Below, piece after piece: positions 41,902-51,278 of a stretch of 64,000 nt of DNA. A program made the translations under genes and the position numbers. The stretch is taken from the NCBI RefSeq assembly GCF_003668875.1, contig NZ_RAWM01000011.1, forward strand, positions 1 to 64,000. Direction: 5' to 3'. The stretch's first letter is position 1, and each line of letters starts with the position of its first letter. The notes under the pieces were generated by a model. That model was not told the DNA's origin. It saw nothing but the letters and a program-made list of their open reading frames with translations, and ran no database searches. The DNA is from Corallococcus interemptor (lineage in GTDB: Bacteria > Myxococcota > Myxococcia > Myxococcales > Myxococcaceae).

Positions 41902-43086
41902 TCAGGGGCGCACGACGTCCTGGATGAACCGGCTCAGCGACTCCGCCATCTTCTGGTGCGTGGCGGCGGACGGATGCCAGTCCTCGCCAACGCCGTCCAT
42001 GAAGCGGTTCTGCACGGCCATGGCGTGGCGGTGGATGCGGGTGTCGCCCTGTTGCCGCCGCTCCGCCACGAGCTGGGAGATCCACTCGCCGGCGTGCACG
42101 GACGTCACCACGCCCTGCTGTTCCTGGCGCTTGAAACCATCCGTCATGCTGCCCAACGTGCAGATGATGTGCGCGCGGGGATGCAGCGCGCGGAGCCGCG
42201 CGAGGAAGGCCCGGTAGGCGGACTTGAAGGCCGCTTCGTCCGGCAGGAACGCGGCGGTGCCCGTGCCCGCCAACGTGTCGTTGGTGCCGGCGTTGAGGAC
42301 GATGACGTCCGGCGAGCCGGTGGAGAAGTCCCAGGCGGCGGGATGGTCCGGAACGGCGCGCTCGTAGATGGCGGGAATCAGCCCGGACGTGGTCTGGTCC
42401 AGGTTGCGGTACACGCCGTGGCCCGAATAGCAGACGAACGTGGCCTCAGCGCCCAGGGCCTTCGCCGTGAGCCAGGCGTAGCCACGTCTGGGATTCTGGT
42501 TCTTCGACGTGAAGGAGGGAATCCCGGAGAAGGCCAACGCCGGGATGAAGGTGGCGTCGGTGCTGTAGGCGCAGGTGATGGAGTCCCCGACGAACTCCAT
42601 CCGAAGCCCCGTGTGCGAAGGGGGCGGCTCCCGGAACTCGCCGTGCACGTCGAGCGACAGCAGCGTGCTGACGCCCACCATGGACTCGGTGCGCTTGATG
42701 ACCTCCACCGTGTGGAGGCCCACGGGGAGTCCCGTGGCCAGCACGTAGCTGCCCTGGCCGGGCCGCACCGCGAGCAGCGTGGGCGGTGCGCCGTCCACCG
42801 CGATGTCGAAGTGGTTGGTCCCCACGTCGCCGCCCGGGCCCGCGTCGTCCAGCCGCATCCGCACGGCGTCGCCGAAGAAGCTCGCGCGAACCGTCACGCC
42901 GGGATGGGCGAAGACGACGCCGGATTCAGAGCGGTACGTCCGGCCCACGTAGCGCACCCGCGCGTCCGAGGCCGGAATGCTCACCCATGGCATGGAAGGG
43001 TCTCCCGGAGCGGGGGAGGGGGCCGTGCACGCGGCCAGCAAGAGGCCGGTGCAGAGCCAGACGGCCTGGAGTCCTCGTGTGGACAT
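41902..43086 (-). CDS. SGNH/GDSL esterase lipoprotein, CE2-like
   Basis: 394 residues. Lipobox LLLAAC (Cys20), an N-terminal jelly-roll domain (about 35-160: VRYVGRTYRSESGVVFAHPG) and a C-terminal SGNH hydrolase (165-390) with FVGDSITCAYS (catalytic Ser), NAGTND (oxyanion Asn) and the Asp-His pair in EDWHPSAATHQKMAE. The two-domain order is that of CE2 acetyl-xylan/cello-oligosaccharide esterases. It would deacetylate polysaccharide outside the cell. It starts 4 bp after the stop of the cysteine-rich lipoprotein gene. Confidence 0.88.
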   Translation of the reverse strand: MSTRGLQAVWLCTGLLLAACTAPSPAPGDPSMPWVSIPASDARVRYVGRTYRSESGVVFAHPGVTVRASFFGDAVRMRLDDAGPGGDVGTNHFDIAVDGAPPTLLAVRPGQGSYVLATGLPVGLHTVEVIKRTESMVGVSTLLSLDVHGEFREPPPSHTGLRMEFVGDSITCAYSTDATFIPALAFSGIPSFTSKNQNPRRGYAWLTAKALGAEATFVCYSGHGVYRNLDQTTSGLIPAIYERAVPDHPAAWDFSTGSPDVIVLNAGTNDTLAGTGTAAFLPDEAAFKSAYRAFLARLRALHPRAHIICTLGSMTDGFKRQEQQGVVTSVHAGEWISQLVAERRQQGDTRIHRHAMAVQNRFMDGVGEDWHPSAATHQKMAESLSRFIQDVVRP

Positions 43087-43090
43087 GGGG

Positions 43091-44428
43091 TCAGGGTCCC
43101 GCGAAGAGATACGAGCCGTGCATGAAGATGAAGTTCACCTTGTAGTCCGCCTGCCAGTTCACCTTCGCGGGGGACTCGTCCTCGGCGTAGATGATAACCC
43201 CGGGGGCGCCGTCCGGCGTCCGCCTGATGACCAGGTCGACGGTCGACACGTCGCGGCTGGACTGGGCGACGAGCGCACCCGCGTTGTCCAGGACCCCTCC
43301 GCCTCCGGCGTAGGAGAGGGCGTGCTCCGGGTACGCGCCATACGTCCCCACGAGGGTCGCCTGGCCCTGATTGGAGATGTGCCACAGCTGCTGGCGGCTG
43401 GTGGAGCTGGAGTCGGTGAGCGCCATCCGGAACCCCGTCGAGTCCGCACGCGCATCGATATAGGCCCATCTGTCCGGCAATCCCACGACCGGGAGGACCG
43501 TGGTCCGGTCCGGGGCCTGCACGCTCGCGGTGCCGTAGTCGCCCCGAATGAGGAGGTAGTTCTCCGCGTTCCACGCGACCGGATACTGCTGGTCCGTCAC
43601 GACCGCCCCGTGGGTGTCGTAGTACCGCCAGCCTGCCTTGTCCTCCGTGCAGTTGTAGATGATGGAGCCGGTGCCCGCCTGCATGATGAAGGTCCGGATG
43701 CCGACGTCCGCCGGGCACCCGGGCGTCGGAACCACGGGGTCGTTCTTGAAACCCTCGTCGGGGTAGGTGTGCGCACCGTCCTTGATGGGGAAGCCATCCG
43801 GAACGAAGACCCGGAGCCGGTTCGGGCCCATGCCATCGTCGACGTAGTAGATGCGGCCACTGGGGGAGACCGTCGCATCGGGCCTGCCGGCGCCGCAGCC
43901 AAAGCCCACCTGCACGCGCGAGGGACTCAGGACGCTGGCGATGGCGTCCCGGTAGCAGGCGCCCTCGGAGAGCGTGCCCCAGATGAGCACGTCGTTGCCG
44001 GCCACCGGCTCGCTGTGGCACCGGTTGTCCGCGTCGCAGGTCGCCGCCCAGAGATAGCCCGACTCGCAGTCCGTGTTGCTGTTGCACCGGCCCTCCTGGA
44101 GGAGACACAGCTTCTGCGTCTCGTCGCAGGTCTCATGGGCCTTGCAGTCCGCCGAGGACGTGCACGCGCTCGCCGCCAGCACGCAGGTGTTGTCCGCGTT
44201 GCACGTCTCCCACGCCTCGCAATGCGCGTTCTTCGCGCACCGCCCCGCGCGCAGCTCGCAGCGCCGGTCCGTCGTGCAGGCCTCCCAGGCATTGCACTCG
44301 CCGTCACCGCCGCACCCGACGCAGACGCCTTCCTGGCAGCTCAGGCCCGGAAGGCAGTCCTTGGCGGACTCGCACAGGCCCTCGGACGTGCTGGTACACG
44401 CTGTCAGCAACAGCACCACCCCCACCAT
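43091..44428 (-). CDS. cysteine-rich repeat lipoprotein
   Basis: 445 residues. Lipobox LLLTAC after MVGVV; then about five cysteine-rich repeats (about 18-145) of the form C-X5-C-X5-C-X5-C (CESAKDCLPGLSCQEGVC, CNAWEACTTDRRC, HCEAWETCNADNTC, CKAHETCDETQKLC), followed by a 300-residue region of WD/beta-propeller-like strands with few cysteines. Such repeats are frequent on myxobacterial surface lipoproteins and probably form disulfide-linked modules. A TTG at 44443 overlapping the upstream stop is an alternative start. Function unknown. Confidence 0.8.
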   Translation of the reverse strand: MVGVVLLLTACTSTSEGLCESAKDCLPGLSCQEGVCVGCGGDGECNAWEACTTDRRCELRAGRCAKNAHCEAWETCNADNTCVLAASACTSSADCKAHETCDETQKLCLLQEGRCNSNTDCESGYLWAATCDADNRCHSEPVAGNDVLIWGTLSEGACYRDAIASVLSPSRVQVGFGCGAGRPDATVSPSGRIYYVDDGMGPNRLRVFVPDGFPIKDGAHTYPDEGFKNDPVVPTPGCPADVGIRTFIMQAGTGSIIYNCTEDKAGWRYYDTHGAVVTDQQYPVAWNAENYLLIRGDYGTASVQAPDRTTVLPVVGLPDRWAYIDARADSTGFRMALTDSSSTSRQQLWHISNQGQATLVGTYGAYPEHALSYAGGGGVLDNAGALVAQSSRDVSTVDLVIRRTPDGAPGVIIYAEDESPAKVNWQADYKVNFIFMHGSYLFAGP

Positions 44429-44439
44429 GCATGCACGAA

Positions 44440-45390
44440 TCAAAACCGGCCCCCCACGTTGAGCTTGCCGCCGCCGCGGCCATCCGTATCGAACGACACC
44501 CCGGACAGACCCCAGAGGGTGAGCCCGGTCAGCGCGGCGACGCCGCCGCCAATCATCAGCGTGTTCGCCAGCAGGCTGGAGGACTTCGCCTGGTCGAACC
44601 TGGAGCGGTCCCCCGCCACCAGGCGCCCCTCCGTGTAGCGGGTCGACAGGTCGTTGTTCAGGCTGCGGCTGCGCAGACCGAAGGCGCCACCCGCGCCCAC
44701 CAGCACCGCGCCGCCAATGGCCGTGTAGACGCCCGCCTTCCGCATCCACCCGGACGACCGCGGCGCGGGCGCTTCATCGTCCACGTAGGGCGACTCGGCG
44801 GTGAGGGGCGCCGGCTCCTCCTCCACGGCGGCCGGCTCGGGGGCGGGGGCCTGCTGCCGCGCCGCGACGGGGGCGTCCGCCCTGGGCTCCACCGGAGCGG
44901 GCCCGGGCGTGGGGGCGGTGGTGTCCGCGGCGGGCGCGTTCAGCTCCGCGTAGGCCTTCTCCAGTTGGTCGATGGCGAAGTGCGCGGGCCGCAGGTCCAA
45001 AAAACCCGGGATGAAGCGGAAGCTGATGGGCCGCGTGCGCTGCGTGCCGCGGATGACCGTCATGGTGACGGTGACCACCCCGTCCGCCGCCATCGCTCCT
45101 TCCGCGTAGAGGGTCGCGCCGCCCTTGCTGGCCGCCGCCAGGCACTCCGTCGTCGGCTGGGGGTCGCACGACGCCTCCAGCGGCACGGGACCGCGCAGGA
45201 TGAACGACCCGAAGCGTCGCTCACTGGCACGGACGCCGGACACGATGAGCCCTTCCGCGTCAGCGCGGGGCCCGGCTTCGAGCTTTCCCTGGATGGGGTA
45301 GAGGCCGACAACGGTCTGCGCGTGGGCAATTCCAGGCAACGCGAGGACCGCCACCAGCATGAAGAGACCAATCAATCGCGCATGCGGCAT
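44440..45390 (-). CDS. exported protein with Pro-rich linker and C-terminal membrane segments
   Basis: 316 residues. Signal peptide cleaved after AHA (residue 24); a soluble domain (25-150) with YPIQGKLEAGPRADAEGL and a conserved Cys pair (CDPQPTTEC); a Pro/Ala/Glu linker (152-208); and two C-terminal hydrophobic helices (about 218-238 and 270-292). The domain resembles myxobacterial proteins often found next to surface-repeat lipoproteins, but I know no function. First gene of a three-gene operon leading to the SGNH esterase. Confidence 0.7.
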   Translation of the reverse strand: MPHARLIGLFMLVAVLALPGIAHAQTVVGLYPIQGKLEAGPRADAEGLIVSGVRASERRFGSFILRGPVPLEASCDPQPTTECLAAASKGGATLYAEGAMAADGVVTVTMTVIRGTQRTRPISFRFIPGFLDLRPAHFAIDQLEKAYAELNAPAADTTAPTPGPAPVEPRADAPVAARQQAPAPEPAAVEEEPAPLTAESPYVDDEAPAPRSSGWMRKAGVYTAIGGAVLVGAGGAFGLRSRSLNNDLSTRYTEGRLVAGDRSRFDQAKSSSLLANTLMIGGGVAALTGLTLWGLSGVSFDTDGRGGGKLNVGGRF

Positions 45391-45605
45391 TGCGCGGCAG
45401 CCTAGTGATGGAGTGTTGGATTGTAAACGGACTGCCAGTCGTCACCCGAGAGCCGGGGGAGAGGTGTTCCGGGACCCACGACCCCGGTCCAGGGGGGCTG
45501 TCTTTACAATCATTGGATTCACTGGATTGTTTGTTTTGTTTGCCATTGCTTTGAGCAGCGTGAGGGGCTGCCCTCGGGCAGGGGGGCGGCGGTATCGTCC
45601 GTCCA
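45391..45605. promoter_or_regulatory. divergent promoter region with AT-rich island
   Basis: 215-bp divergent region. Bases 45500-45550 are unusually AT-rich for this window (long TTTG/ATTG runs). GATTGTAAA (45419-45427) and TTTACAATC (45503-45511) form a 9-bp inverted repeat 75 bp apart. Probably carries both promoters and a regulator site. Confidence 0.45.
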
Positions 45606-47744
45606 ATGCCAGGACCCTTCGCGAACCTCTCTCAGCTGGTGGACTGCTCCGACGCGGAGCTCGAAGCGCTGGTGGAACAGGCCGACTTCAGCGGCTTCGA
45701 GCCCGGCCGGGACCTGGCGCCGCTGCGGGAGCGGCTCCTGCGGCTGGAGCGTGAGCACGGCGTCACGGACGTCCACCGGCGCTTCTCCGGCAAGGTGCTG
45801 GCCGCGGGGGCCCGGCTCCTGGAGACCCCGCGCTACATCGGCATGCAGCGCTGCTTCGCGCTCAGCCCGGATGGACGGCACCTCGCCATCGCGAGCAACC
45901 GCCTCGATGAATCGCACGGAGGCGACGTGCGCATCTGGGAGCTGGCGACGGGGCGCGTGGTCGACGCCGTCGGGTTCGAGACGACGCTGGTCGGCTCGGC
46001 GCGGGAGCCCTCCTGTCTCCAGTGGTCGCCGTCAGGCGCGTGGCTCGGCGTCATCCTGGACAACGTCGTCATCGGCGTGCTGCGGGCCTTCGCCGGGACG
46101 CTGCCTTCCTTCACCGCGGACCTCACCCGGCGGTGGGGCTCGCCGCCCGCGGGGTCGGTCATCAATCCCGCCCACGTGGCGAACACGGGGCACCTGCCCG
46201 CGTGGTGCTGGTCTCCGGATGAAAAGCAGCTGTTCATCTCCACCCCCGGGCCGGACGGCGCGCTGGGCTGCATCGTCCCGTTCCGGGAAGGGACCCGGGT
46301 CAACGAGGACAGTGAAGGCCTTCGCTGGTGCCCGGCCCGGTTGGACGGACAGCCTTCGAGGTCGCGCCCGCATACCTGGGTGCGGTGGAGCCCGGATGGC
46401 GCACGCATCCAGGGCTATTGCAAACAGGAGTTCGTGCTCGAGCCGAACGCCGGCCCGGAGCCGGAACCGCATCCGTCCGCCTCCACCCTCGACGTGGGGA
46501 GCGGCAACCTCGAATACCGCTTCGATGAACTGACGCTGCCGGTGGCGTTCTCTCCGGACGGGGCCCGCCTGGCCTACGGCGACCAGCCGCCCCGGCTCGC
46601 CAACGGACACACCGGCCGGACGATGACCGACCTGGGCAAGGACGCCGACGTGCGCGTTCACGGGGTCGAGGAATACGTCTGGTCCCGCGACGGCCGCCGC
46701 CTGGCCGTGCTCATCAACGGCTACGAGTTCCCGCAGGTCCTCCTCTTCAACAACGGCAAGCTCCTGGGCGTGGTGGACCTGAAGCGCCGTGCGTTCGGGC
46801 CGTCCTCCAGGAGTGGCGACCTGGGCCGCTGGGCCTGGTCGCCGGATGGCTCCATGGGCGCATGCCTGCTGCGTGAGGGGAAGATCGAGCTGTGGAAGGT
46901 GGGGGGCTCGCCCAAGATGCTCCGGCGGCTGGAGGGCGCCAGCGGCATCGATGGACTGGCCTGGGGCGCGGACGACACGCTCGTGGGGACGGGGCACCAC
47001 GACATCGCCTTCTGGGACGTGACGACCGGAGCGTTGCGCTTCCGCTCCTCGTTGGAGCTGGAGCCGGGCCGCGTGCCGCCCCCGAGCGACTGGAACCCCT
47101 GGCTGGAGGACACCGCGGGCTTCATCCCGACCGAGCGCGGCTGGGACTTCACGCGAGCCCAGGCGGACGGCACCGTGGTGTGTCCCCCCGGCTCGCGGGA
47201 GAAGCTCGAGCCCCGGCTGATGTTCTCCGTGGGGGGACGTCATGCCTGGCCCTGGCGCTGGGCGGTGGGGACCCAGCACGCGCGCTGGGAGGACGGGGCA
47301 CCGTTCTCCGTCGCGCCCCTGGCGCAAGCCCCGTTCGAGGAGCGGCATATCCCCGTGCCCGAGGGCGAGACCCTGGAAGCGCGAGACGACCGGCACGGGA
47401 AGTGGGGCTTCCTGAGGCAATACCAGGCCCCCACGCGGCCCCTGGACCATTACAAGGCCGAGCCCGTCTTCACGCACGGCCCCGCCATCTGCCGCGCCAA
47501 CCTCACGCCGTATCTGGGCCAGGGCGTGCTGCTGCGCCAGACGCAGTACGGGACGTGGTACGCCCTCGGGGCCCTGCTGGAGGTCTCCGACGAGGGAATC
47601 CTCCTGCACCCTCGCGCGCCCATCGGCTCGTACCGCGAGCGGCTCTTGTCCTTCCGGGACATCCTCTGGATTGGACCGGCGGTGCCGCTCGAACCGCCAG
47701 GGGACCCGGCGGACAGCGAGCGCCAGGTGCCCACGCCGAAGTAG
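45606..47744 (+). CDS. WD40/TolB-like beta-propeller protein
   Basis: 712 residues, no signal peptide. Repeated FSPDG-type blades (CFALSPDGRHLAIAS, LQWSPSGAWLGVI, WCWSPDEKQLFIS, VRWSPDGARIQGY, VAFSPDGARLAYG, YVWSRDGRRLAVL, WAWSPDGSMGACLL) give seven or more beta-propeller blades over residues 80-480. The C-terminal 230 residues are mixed with no motif. Probably a protein-interaction scaffold; function unknown. It stands alone between a divergent operon and a convergent hydrolase gene. Confidence 0.75.
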   Translation: MPGPFANLSQLVDCSDAELEALVEQADFSGFEPGRDLAPLRERLLRLEREHGVTDVHRRFSGKVLAAGARLLETPRYIGMQRCFALSPDGRHLAIASNRLDESHGGDVRIWELATGRVVDAVGFETTLVGSAREPSCLQWSPSGAWLGVILDNVVIGVLRAFAGTLPSFTADLTRRWGSPPAGSVINPAHVANTGHLPAWCWSPDEKQLFISTPGPDGALGCIVPFREGTRVNEDSEGLRWCPARLDGQPSRSRPHTWVRWSPDGARIQGYCKQEFVLEPNAGPEPEPHPSASTLDVGSGNLEYRFDELTLPVAFSPDGARLAYGDQPPRLANGHTGRTMTDLGKDADVRVHGVEEYVWSRDGRRLAVLINGYEFPQVLLFNNGKLLGVVDLKRRAFGPSSRSGDLGRWAWSPDGSMGACLLREGKIELWKVGGSPKMLRRLEGASGIDGLAWGADDTLVGTGHHDIAFWDVTTGALRFRSSLELEPGRVPPPSDWNPWLEDTAGFIPTERGWDFTRAQADGTVVCPPGSREKLEPRLMFSVGGRHAWPWRWAVGTQHARWEDGAPFSVAPLAQAPFEERHIPVPEGETLEARDDRHGKWGFLRQYQAPTRPLDHYKAEPVFTHGPAICRANLTPYLGQGVLLRQTQYGTWYALGALLEVSDEGILLHPRAPIGSYRERLLSFRDILWIGPAVPLEPPGDPADSERQVPTPK

Positions 47745-47763
47745 AGGCGCGCCCCGGCCGGGG

Positions 47764-48591
47764 TCAGCCCGGCTGGAGCCTCTGGGCGAAGAAGGTCAGG
47801 ATCTCATCACGCGCCGCGGCCGTCGGCTCTCCCGCTGTGTCGATGAGGTGCGCCGTCACGACGCTGTGCGGCCCACCGACGACCCGTTCGAAGAACGCCG
47901 GGGGCCTGGCGTTCGCGGCCGAATCGGGCAGCACCCTGGGGACGAAGCGCGAACCCAGCGCGGAGGCGTAGGCCGCGAAGCGCTGCGCCGTGCAGTAGCG
48001 GTCCCCTTCGAAGCGGTAGGCGAGCACCGTCAGGTCTTCCCGCTCCAGCCGCTCCCGGATGGCCGCGGCCTCCTCGGGGGCGATCTGGATGGCGCCCGGG
48101 GCATCCAGGGGCAGCGAGGGCTGGCAGAGCACCGGCGCCAGCACTGACGACTCGAGCATCATGCTGAGCGCGAAGTTGCCGGTGAAGCACATGCCGATGG
48201 CGCCGACGCCAGGGCCCCCACATTCCCCGTGCGCGAGGCGCGCGAGCGAACGCAGCCACTGCGTCACCGGGCTGGATGCGTTCGCGGCGAACGCGCGGAA
48301 CTCCGCGCTCACGCAGGCGCGCTTCATCACGGCGAGCCCCGCCTCCGCGTGCGGCCAGGCTCCGTCCTTCCCGAACAGTGACGGCATGTACACGGTGAAG
48401 CCGGCATCCCGGACCCACCGCGCGAAGCGCGCGACGTGAGGGCTGATGCCCGGCATCTCGGCCATGACGATGACCGCGGGGCCGCGGCCGGCCACGTAGA
48501 CCGTCCGCGTGGCCGCATCGAGGGTGATGGACCGCCGCTCGAAGTCATCGAGCGGATCATCGGCGGTGGCGTCCGTTTCGGAGGTTCGCAT
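47764..48591 (-). CDS. dienelactone hydrolase family protein
   Basis: 275 residues of the alpha/beta hydrolase fold. The nucleophile is a cysteine in GAIGMCFTGNFAL, as in dienelactone hydrolases; the acid is in YRFEGDRYC and the histidine in VGGPHSVVTAH. Substrate unknown. Divergent from the GlxA-type regulator gene across 74 bp, so probably regulated by it. Confidence 0.85.
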   Translation of the reverse strand: MRTSETDATADDPLDDFERRSITLDAATRTVYVAGRGPAVIVMAEMPGISPHVARFARWVRDAGFTVYMPSLFGKDGAWPHAEAGLAVMKRACVSAEFRAFAANASSPVTQWLRSLARLAHGECGGPGVGAIGMCFTGNFALSMMLESSVLAPVLCQPSLPLDAPGAIQIAPEEAAAIRERLEREDLTVLAYRFEGDRYCTAQRFAAYASALGSRFVPRVLPDSAANARPPAFFERVVGGPHSVVTAHLIDTAGEPTAAARDEILTFFAQRLQPG

Positions 48592-48665
48592 GCCCGGACG
48601 ATGCGAAAAGAACGCCCGTCCCGGCCAGTGGCGGAATCGACAACCTTCGGTCTACTCTTGCCAGG

Positions 48666-49655
48666 GTGATTACGCACGTCGTCCTGGATGGCGTGGCCGA
48701 AGGCCCGCTGGGTGTCGGCCTCGACGCGGTCGCCGCGGCGGCACGGCTCGCGGAGGCGGGCCTTGCCCCGGTGCCCCGGCGAGCGGAGCCGCTGCGCCAG
48801 CGCGTGGTGTCGCTCGACGGAGAGTCCGTCCGCTCGGGGACGGGCCGCCCGGTGTCCGTGGACGGCGCGCTCAGCCTTCGAGGCGTGAAGGCGGGGGACG
48901 TGCTGCTGGTGCCCGGGCTCTCCGCGGTCAGCGAGCGAGCCATCGAACGCCTGCTCTCGCGCGACGACACCGCGCGCGTCCTTGAGTTGCTTGCGCGAGC
49001 GTCGGCGAAGGGCGCGGTGGTCGCGGCCTCGTGTTCGGCGACCTTCGTCGTCGCCGCGTCAGGGCTCCTGGAGGGGGGGAGCGCGACGACGACCTGGTGG
49101 CTCGTGCCCGTGTTCGCGCGCCGCTTTCCCCAGGTCACCGTCCGCTCGGACCGGATGGTCGTCGAAAGCGGAGGGGTCTTCACCGCGGGCTCGGCCTTCG
49201 CGCACGCGGACCTGATGCTGGCCCTCCTGGCGCGCGTCGCGAGCCCGTCGCTCGCGCACCTGGTGGCCCGCTACCTCGTGCTCGACGAGCGCGTCTCGCA
49301 GTCCCGGTACATGGTGATGGAGCACCTGCGCGTCGCGGATCCGGCGCTGAGCGCGGTGGAGCGGTTCGTCGCCGCGAACCTCGGCCGGCAGCTGTCGCTG
49401 GAGGAGCTTGCCCGTGCCGCCGCCACCTCCACGCGGACGCTCGCGAGGCGGGTCCAGGCCGGCCTGGGAATGACGCCGCTCGAGTTCGTCCAGCGGGTCC
49501 GCGTGGCCCACGCCTCCCACCTCCTGGAGACGACGCACGAGTCCGTCGAGGCCATCTCCGCCCGGGTGGGCTACGCCGACGCGGCCGCGTTCCGCCGCGT
49601 GTACCGGCGCTACGCGGGGGAGACGCCGCGGGGCCGGGCTGCTCGAAAGCGCTGA
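48666..49655 (+). CDS. GlxA-type regulator (DJ-1/PfpI plus AraC HTH)
   Basis: 329 residues. Residues 1-180 are a class I glutamine-amidotransferase-like DJ-1/PfpI domain with the nucleophile-elbow cysteine in VAASCSATFVVAASGLL and the TTTWWLVP segment; residues 220-325 hold the AraC DNA-binding domain (LSLEELARAAATSTRTLARRV and VEAISARVGYADAAAFRRVYRR). GlxA relatives regulate catabolic genes. It is divergent from the DLH gene; its last 46 bp overlap the 3' end of the LysR gene. Confidence 0.9.
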   Translation: MITHVVLDGVAEGPLGVGLDAVAAAARLAEAGLAPVPRRAEPLRQRVVSLDGESVRSGTGRPVSVDGALSLRGVKAGDVLLVPGLSAVSERAIERLLSRDDTARVLELLARASAKGAVVAASCSATFVVAASGLLEGGSATTTWWLVPVFARRFPQVTVRSDRMVVESGGVFTAGSAFAHADLMLALLARVASPSLAHLVARYLVLDERVSQSRYMVMEHLRVADPALSAVERFVAANLGRQLSLEELARAAATSTRTLARRVQAGLGMTPLEFVQRVRVAHASHLLETTHESVEAISARVGYADAAAFRRVYRRYAGETPRGRAARKR

Positions 49656-50509
49656 GGCGTCAGCGTGGACAGGGCCTCCACGAAGAGCCGGACCTTGGGC
49701 GGAAGGTTCGACCGGCTGGGATAGACGGCGTGGATGGGCCGCAGCATCGCCGGCTTGGGGCCGAAGAGGACCTTGAGCCGGCCGTCCCGGAGGGCGTCGC
49801 CGCAGAGGATGTCCGGGACCATCGCGATGCCCACTCCGGCGATGGCCGCCTCGCACGCGAGCTCCAGGTCATTCACGGTCAGGACCGGATCGATGCGCGT
49901 CTTCACGCCCTCCGCCATCCACGTCTCGAACGCACTGAACCCGATGCAGCGCGCGGAGCGCAGGTCCCGGGCGTCGGGCATGCCGTGCTTCGCCAGGTAG
50001 CGGGGGCTCGCGACGAAATGCACCGAGCTCTCCCCGAGCTTCCGCGCCACGAGCGACGAGTCCGTCAACGGGCCGATGTGGATGGCGACGTCCAGCCCCT
50101 CTTCGATGAGGTGTGGCCGGCGGTCCGCCAGCACCAGCTCCACCTGTGCCTGGGGGTAGAGGTCGAGGTACCTGGCGATGACCGGCGTCAGGAAGCGCCG
50201 GCCGTAGAGCACCGGCGAGGAGACCCGCAGCAGGCCGGACGGCGCCGCCTTGCCCTGCTGCACCTCGCTGTTCGCTTCCTCGATGAGCGCGGCGATGGCG
50301 GCGCAGCGCTCGGAGTACGTCACCCCGGCCCCCGTCACCCGCAGCCGCCGCGTGGTCCGCTCCAGGAGCCGCACGCCCAGCCGCTCCTCCAGATGGCGGA
50401 TGCGCTCGCTGACGGTCTGCTTGGTGATGCCGAGCTTGAGGGCTGCCCGGGTGAAGCTCTCCTCGCGGACGACCGTCGCGAAGAGGACCATGTCGGCCGG
50501 TGGAATCAT
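49610..50509 (-). CDS. LysR-family transcriptional regulator
   Basis: 299 residues. Winged HTH at 1-60 (FATVVREESFTRAALKLGIT, QTVSERIRHLEERLGVRLLERTTR) and a periplasmic-binding-like effector domain (90-290), typical of CrgA/DsdC-clade LysR proteins. Divergent from a glutathione transferase gene, with a dyad between them, so probably regulates it. ATG at 50509 used; another ATG at 50491 is possible. The 3' end overlaps the convergent GlxA-type gene by 46 bp. Confidence 0.92.
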   Translation of the reverse strand: MIPPADMVLFATVVREESFTRAALKLGITKQTVSERIRHLEERLGVRLLERTTRRLRVTGAGVTYSERCAAIAALIEEANSEVQQGKAAPSGLLRVSSPVLYGRRFLTPVIARYLDLYPQAQVELVLADRRPHLIEEGLDVAIHIGPLTDSSLVARKLGESSVHFVASPRYLAKHGMPDARDLRSARCIGFSAFETWMAEGVKTRIDPVLTVNDLELACEAAIAGVGIAMVPDILCGDALRDGRLKVLFGPKPAMLRPIHAVYPSRSNLPPKVRLFVEALSTLTPQRFRAARPRGVSPA

Positions 50510-50524
50510 GGCCGTCAAGCCTAA

Positions 50525-50560
50525 CCTGACAATGAGTTCGCCCGGGGCCGCATTGTCCGG
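50525..50560. promoter_or_regulatory. inverted repeat between lysR and GST genes
   Basis: CCTGACAATG (50525-50534) and CATTGTCCGG (50551-50560) are 10-bp arms with one mismatch separated by 16 bp, centred between the divergent starts. Probable LysR binding site. Confidence 0.55.
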
Positions 50561-50614
50561 GTGCCCTCGCGGGCGCAGGGTTGGGGCCTCACACGAACTC
50601 CAGGAGTGCCACCC

Positions 50615-51205
50615 ATGAAGCTCTACTTCGCCCCCAGGACCCGCGCGGTCCGCCCCCGCTGGCTGCTGGAGGAGCTGGGCGTGCCGTACGAACTGGCCCG
50701 GCAGCAGGACATCACCCCCGAATACCTGGCGGTGCATCCGCTGGGAGAGCTCCCCGCCCTGGTGGACGGGGACGTCACGCTGCTGGATTCGTTGTCCATC
50801 TGCCTGCACCTGGCGGACCGGTTCCCGGAGAAGCAGCTGGCGCCGCCGGTGGGGTCTCCGGAGCGCGGCCCCTATTACGGATGGATGGCCTTCGCGGAGC
50901 TGCGGTTGGATCCCGTGGTGATGGAGTTCTACCGGGACGCGCGGTCGCCGCCGGAGCGTGAGGCCTCGGACGGGACGGCCGCGCAGGCCCGGGCCCGGCT
51001 CACGGCCGTGCTGGACTTCATCGACACGGGGCTCGGTGACCGTGAGTTCCTCGTGGGTGGAGCGTTCACCGCCGCCGACGTGGTGATGGCCTCCATCCTC
51101 CACCTGGCGCACACGCTGATGCTGCTCGACCGGCACCCCCGGCTGCTGGAGTACGTCCGGCGTCACAGCCAGCGTCCGGCGGTGCGCAGGGCCGTGGCGG
51201 GGTGA
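50615..51205 (+). CDS. glutathione S-transferase family protein
   Basis: 196 residues. N-terminal thioredoxin-fold domain (1-78) with KLYFAPRTRAVRPRWLLEEL and LGELPALVDGDVTLLDSLSI (cis-Pro and glutathione-binding DS motif); C-terminal helical domain with FLVGGAFTAADVVMASIL, the N-capping box. Conjugates or isomerises electrophiles with glutathione. ATG at 50615 follows CAGGAG. Likely LysR-controlled. Confidence 0.9.
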   Translation: MKLYFAPRTRAVRPRWLLEELGVPYELARQQDITPEYLAVHPLGELPALVDGDVTLLDSLSICLHLADRFPEKQLAPPVGSPERGPYYGWMAFAELRLDPVVMEFYRDARSPPEREASDGTAAQARARLTAVLDFIDTGLGDREFLVGGAFTAADVVMASILHLAHTLMLLDRHPRLLEYVRRHSQRPAVRRAVAG

Positions 51206-51233
51206 GCAGGCGGGCTTCCCTTCTTCGGGTCTC

Positions 51234-51273
51234 GTATATGACTTGACGGGCATATGAAGCCGTGGGCATATAC
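51234..51273 (+). promoter_or_regulatory. three 16-bp-spaced direct repeats upstream of arsR
   Basis: GTATATGA (51234), GCATATGA (51250) and GCATATAC (51266) recur with an exact 16-bp period just before the arsR start. TTGACG (51243-51248) may be a -35 box with the last repeat overlapping the -10 region, which would make the mRNA nearly leaderless. Probable operator. Confidence 0.55.
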
Positions 51274-51278
51274 GGGGC

